Made by a program: the position numbers and the translations under genes. A DNA stretch of 46,879 nt from Bacteroidales bacterium (lineage in GTDB: Bacteria > Bacteroidota > Bacteroidia > Bacteroidales > WCHB1-69), in contig JAFVNW010000081.1 in NCBI GenBank assembly GCA_017506175.1, forward strand, positions 1 to 46,879, written 5' to 3'. The notes below the pieces were generated by a model that saw only the letters and a program-made list of their open reading frames with translations, did no database searches and was not told the origin of the DNA. The stretch's first letter is position 1; each line of letters begins with the position of its first letter. Shown here in pieces: positions 43,622 through 46,879 of this stretch.

Positions 43622-44755
43622 ATGATTTTTTTAAATTGGCTGAAAATAAACAAAATAACTGTATTTCCGCTGTTTGTTTTTGCGGTTTTTACCCTCCATG
43701 AACTTCCGGCGCAGACAGATTCGATTCAAGCTACGCGCGAAAATTCACATACTTTTACCAAACTCTCCATCGAAGTTCGCGCCGACTTCTCCTACGATGC
43801 CAACTACCCCGACAGCGCGGGCGGCTTTGCACATGATTACGGCTTCAACGGCAAGTACTTCAATCTGGCAGTAGGAGGTGAGTTTGGAAAAGGCTTCTCC
43901 TATTTTTTTCGCCAGCGAATCATTGCCAATAAGGGGACTTCCTCCCTGTTCGATAATACCGATTTCCTTTATCTTCAATGGCAAATCAACAACCAGTGGG
44001 CACTCCGCGCTGGCAAGGAGGCTCTGCGTGTAGGAGGTTTCGAGTACGATGCCGCCCCCATTGATGTCCTGTTCTATACTCACTTCTGGGGCACCATCCA
44101 CTGCTTTCAGCTGGCCGCTTCTGTTATCTATACCGACAAGTCGCAGCATAACCAATTCGCCTTCCAAGTAGGCAACTCGCCTTACGTCTATTACGCTGGC
44201 ACGGGCAATGAGTGGAGAAAAGGACTATTGGCCTACAGTCTCTATTGGGCCGGCAGCTATCCCCATTTCACAGCGCTCTATTCCGTCAATATGTTTGAAC
44301 GGAAACGCGGCTGTTTTGTCAACTACATCTCGCTCGGCAATAAAATCCAGTTCGGCAATTTCAGTTGGTACATCGACTATATGAACCGCGCCATCGATTT
44401 CACGCACTTCTTCGCCGATTTCACAGCCGTGAGCCGCATGGATTACTCTTTCAAGGACGTAAACGTCTTTATCAAAGCCGGTTACGACCAGAATATGGCC
44501 GATGAGCCCGGCACGTTGGAACCGAAGGAGATCATGATGGTACCTGGACAGCGCTACCTCTTTTACGGTTTGGGCGTGGAATATCGTCCTGCGAAACATA
44601 AAAATGTTCGTGTTCATGGCTATGTGGCTCATGCTCAAACAATTGACGTGCCAACCAGCGATGTTCTCGGCACCATCAGCGGCAATGTCGGGGTGACTTG
44701 GGATATCGATTTCTTGAAATATTTACGCAAACAGCTCAATCCATCCAATCTATGA
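43622..44755 (+). CDS. Outer-membrane porin-like beta-barrel protein
   Basis: This 377-residue protein has an N-terminal signal region (hydrophobic ITVFPLFVFAVFTL, cleavage perhaps after LPAQ). Many alternating amphipathic strands follow: LSIEVRADFSYDANY, FNLAVGGEFGKGFSYFFRQ, WALRAGKEALRVGGFEYD and others. This is in the style of phosphate-selective or OprO/P-type porins, though the final residue is Leu, not the usual aromatic. It is a predicted passive channel or a receptor; substrate unknown. Its TGA overlaps the ATG of the next gene (ATGA), so the pair is likely co-translated. An inverted repeat at 43561-43579 lies at its promoter. Confidence 0.78.
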   Translation: MIFLNWLKINKITVFPLFVFAVFTLHELPAQTDSIQATRENSHTFTKLSIEVRADFSYDANYPDSAGGFAHDYGFNGKYFNLAVGGEFGKGFSYFFRQRIIANKGTSSLFDNTDFLYLQWQINNQWALRAGKEALRVGGFEYDAAPIDVLFYTHFWGTIHCFQLAASVIYTDKSQHNQFAFQVGNSPYVYYAGTGNEWRKGLLAYSLYWAGSYPHFTALYSVNMFERKRGCFVNYISLGNKIQFGNFSWYIDYMNRAIDFTHFFADFTAVSRMDYSFKDVNVFIKAGYDQNMADEPGTLEPKEIMMVPGQRYLFYGLGVEYRPAKHKNVRVHGYVAHAQTIDVPTSDVLGTISGNVGVTWDIDFLKYLRKQLNPSNL

Positions 44756-45909
44756 AGATGATAGGTTTTCTGAAGAAATTCACCATGAAGAAGGCAGTGG
44801 AAACCACCATTTTCCTCGCCGTCTTTTTCCTCTTTTTTGCAGGCCTGTCCTTTGTGATGACCTTGCCTAAAATGCTCAACACCTTTATGCAGACCGCCTA
44901 CCATCTGTTGATGGAAACCGTGCTGTACATCATGTCGATTACCGTCATGACGGGTGCCATCAGCAAGTTGTTTGTAGAGTTCGGCGTGGTGAGGTTGCTG
45001 GAGAAGCTGCTCCGCCCGTTGATGAAACCGCTGTACAATCTGCCCGGTGTGGCCTCTCTCGGCGCGGTAATGACTTTTTTGAGCGACAATCCCGCCATCA
45101 TCACGTTGTCGCAAGACCGCAATTTCAGCAAGTACTTCAAGCAGTATCAGTTGGTGTCGCTCACCAATTTCGGAACGGCTTTCGGAATGGGCTTGGTGGT
45201 CATCGCCTTTATGGTGGGTCGCGGTTATGGCGAAGGCGCAGTGGTTGGCTTCGTTGGTGCGGTGGTCGGCAGCATTATCTCCACCCGTCTGATGCAGCAT
45301 TTTACCTTGAAGGCCTATCCCGAAATGGATGCGCCGGTTCAGTTTGAGGAGACGCAAAATGCCGAGGATGAGAATGAAGAACCTGTGAAGGTCAACACTT
45401 TCATGCGGGTTTTGAATGCGGTGCTCGACGGCGGCAAGGGCGGCGTGAACATCGGTTTGGCCATCATCCCTGGCGTGCTGGTGATTTCCACTATCGTGAT
45501 GATGCTCACTTTCGGGCCGGCCAACGGCGTGAGCTACGAGGGTGTCGCCTACGAAGGTGTGCCAGTCCTGCCGTGGCTCGCCGACAAAATCGGATTCGTT
45601 TTCGACTGGCTTTTCGGCTTCAAGCATTCTGAATTGATCGCCTTTCCGATGACTGCCTTGGGCGCGGTTGGTGCGGCTCTGGGGCTGGTACCGACCTTCG
45701 ATGCGGCGCATTTGATTGATAACAACTCCATTGCGGTGTTTACCGCGATGGGGATGTGCTGGAGTGGCTACCTCAGCACGCATACGGCCATGCTGGATTC
45801 CATGGGATACCGCAAGCTGATTTCCAAAGCGATCGGCGCACACACGATCGGCGGACTCTGCGCCGGCATTTTCGCTCACTGGCTGTTCGTGCTCGTGGAA
45901 TTGTTGTAA
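44752..45909 (+). CDS. Polytopic membrane protein, nucleoside-recognition-type (CD0519/CD1768-like)
   Basis: This 385-residue inner-membrane protein has a first helix near TTIFLAVFFLFFAGLSFV. Later parts include the conserved-looking block LPGVASLGAVMTFLSDNPAI and LVSLTNFGTAFGMGLVVIAF. A cytoplasmic acidic loop follows (FEETQNAEDENEEP), then more helices. It resembles the CD0519/CD1768 family of membrane proteins with a Gate-type domain. Gate-domain proteins include nucleoside transporters and SpmA/B; a substrate cannot be stated. The start ATG 44752 overlaps the porin stop, so outer- and inner-membrane proteins may serve one uptake or efflux route. Confidence 0.72.
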   Translation: MKMIGFLKKFTMKKAVETTIFLAVFFLFFAGLSFVMTLPKMLNTFMQTAYHLLMETVLYIMSITVMTGAISKLFVEFGVVRLLEKLLRPLMKPLYNLPGVASLGAVMTFLSDNPAIITLSQDRNFSKYFKQYQLVSLTNFGTAFGMGLVVIAFMVGRGYGEGAVVGFVGAVVGSIISTRLMQHFTLKAYPEMDAPVQFEETQNAEDENEEPVKVNTFMRVLNAVLDGGKGGVNIGLAIIPGVLVISTIVMMLTFGPANGVSYEGVAYEGVPVLPWLADKIGFVFDWLFGFKHSELIAFPMTALGAVGAALGLVPTFDAAHLIDNNSIAVFTAMGMCWSGYLSTHTAMLDSMGYRKLISKAIGAHTIGGLCAGIFAHWLFVLVELL

Positions 45910-46039
45910 AGCTTGATGGACGTGAGCTTGGATTTGATACAACTCCCCCTGATTCTTGCTCGTATTTGCCAAGTACCTTCAATGCGGATAAGCGCAATAA
46001 TTTTATCCTCCCCATTGTAGAAGTTAGAGGAGTTTTCTG

Positions 46040-46047
46040 TATTTTTG
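46040..46047 (+). promoter_or_regulatory. Putative -7 box for the MFS transporter
   Basis: TATTTTTG, 19 bp before the ATG at 46067; a TTG at 46015-46017 lies 22 bp upstream of it. Confidence 0.5.
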
Positions 46048-46066
46048 CGGCTCAAAACGTTTTACT

Positions 46067-46879
46067 ATGAAAAAACAAAATGTAATTGTTGCGTTGCTGC
46101 CCGTTTTCTTTGCTTTTTTTGTAATGGGCTTCGTGGATGTGGTTGGAATTGCCACCTCCTACGTGAAAGACGATTTCCAACTTTCGGAAACGATGAGCGG
46201 TTTTTTGCCCTCCATGGTGTTCCTCTGGTTCTTCATTCTGGCGATTCCGTCAGCCTTGCTGATGAACAAAATCGGTCGGAAACGCACCGTCCTGCTCAGT
46301 ATGCTCGTCACCATCATCGGCATGTGCATTCCCTATTTTGCGTATAATCTTGTTACCTGTTGCATTGCTTTCGCTTTGTTGGGGATTGGTAATACCATCT
46401 TGCAGGTCTCTCTCAATCCTTTGGTTTCCAATATGTTGAGTGGAAAATCACTGACAAGTGCCATGACGGGCGGTCAGGTTATCAAGGCGCTGTCCTCTTT
46501 CTGTGGACCGCTGATTGCCGCCTTCTCCGTGGCACAATTGGGTTCGTGGCATCATATTTTCCCCATTTTTGCGGCCGTCACGCTGGTTTCCGGGCTGTGG
46601 CTATTGTTCACACCGGTTGAAAAAGAGGAACTTGGCGACACCTCCTCTTTGAAGGCCTCGTTTTCTGTATTGAAAGATGGGAATATCTTGTTGCTCTTCC
46701 TCGGCATAGTGGCGGTAGTGGGCATCGATGTCGGCATCAACATGGAATCCTCGAAATTATTGATCGAGAGATTGGACTTTACCACAAAACAGGCGGGTTT
46801 TGCGCCGAGCGTCTATTTCTTCTGCCGTACCATCGGTGCATTTGTCGGTACGGCACTTTTGGCAAAAATCAGCACAACC
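46067..46879 (+). CDS. MFS transporter, sugar-type, cut by window edge
   Basis: The frame from ATG 46067 is open to the window end, giving 271 residues. Several transmembrane helices are visible (VIVALLPVFFAFFVMGFVD, FLPSMVFLWFFILAIPSALL, and more). The loop MNKIGRKRTVLLSML has the MFS loop 2-3 signature (G-x-x-x-D/G-R-x-G-R-K like, here KIGRKR). The segment GIGNTILQVSLNPLVSNML recalls the FucP-like sugar:H+ symporters. At least four helices of the usual 12 lie beyond the edge. The substrate is not determined. Confidence 0.85.
   Translation, partial: MKKQNVIVALLPVFFAFFVMGFVDVVGIATSYVKDDFQLSETMSGFLPSMVFLWFFILAIPSALLMNKIGRKRTVLLSMLVTIIGMCIPYFAYNLVTCCIAFALLGIGNTILQVSLNPLVSNMLSGKSLTSAMTGGQVIKALSSFCGPLIAAFSVAQLGSWHHIFPIFAAVTLVSGLWLLFTPVEKEELGDTSSLKASFSVLKDGNILLLFLGIVAVVGIDVGINMESSKLLIERLDFTTKQAGFAPSVYFFCRTIGAFVGTALLAKISTT

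Noticed and set aside
44635-45972. Minus-strand open frame of 445 codons, rich in His and Gln
   Set aside because: It is the antisense of the porin end and the Gate-type gene; its composition is that of a shadow frame and it shows no family motif.
1-46879. CRISPR array
   Set aside because: No regularly spaced repeats with unique spacers were seen; the short tandem repeats have no spacers.

Overview
The window comes from a bacterium of the phylum Bacteroidota, most likely an uncultured member of the order Bacteroidales. The reasons are a type IX secretion (T9SS) locus with PorU, PorV, a PorP/SprF-type protein and a GldJ-like lipoprotein, several secreted proteins with C-terminal T9SS sorting domains, and the typical promoter -7 box TAnnTTTG in front of many genes. 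The species cannot be named from the sequence alone. Both ends are cut: an integrase runs off the left edge and a sugar-type MFS transporter off the right edge.

Positions 1-5800 are an accessory region. It has an outward-facing tyrosine integrase with a triplicated 11-bp-spaced repeat before its start, then AT-richer DNA holding two N-terminally truncated Rhs genes. Each keeps only about 40 residues of Rhs core, joined to a different C-terminal domain (one unrecognised, one with an HExxH metallopeptidase motif). A third, shorter Rhs remnant follows. Five small lipoproteins or secreted proteins lie between and after them, two starting inside the end of a toxin-like gene, which is the usual place for an immunity gene. 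The region ends at the 3' end of a tRNA-Met(CAT), a common integration point for islands. I think this set of orphan Rhs tip cassettes with envelope-targeted immunity candidates is the most interesting part of the window.

Positions 5800-18950 are mostly core genes: tRNA-Met, xerD, an NlpC/P60-LysM cell-wall hydrolase, a YqeY-like protein, a DUF389 membrane protein, asd, two large secreted proteins (lamin-tail/FlgD-like and Omp28-like), a speA-type decarboxylase and an ABC-F ATPase.

Positions 18974-27360 are the T9SS locus: porU-porV-ispF on the minus strand, divergent from a porP/sprF-gldJ pair on the plus strand. The cargo of this secretion system is probably represented in the window by the Omp28-like protein and the S8 protease, and perhaps the lamin-tail protein.

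Positions 27465-41540 run mostly on the plus strand: hldD, recQ, gyrB, an ftsE-like ATPase, a family 2 glycosyltransferase, an S8 protease, xseB, an O-methyltransferase, trmD, nfo, a ClC channel and dapD. The genes from ftsE to trmD overlap or nearly touch and are probably one operon. obgE and mscL follow on the minus strand. A structured intergenic region of about 430 bp comes next, then a porin overlapping a nucleoside-recognition-type membrane protein, and the truncated MFS transporter.
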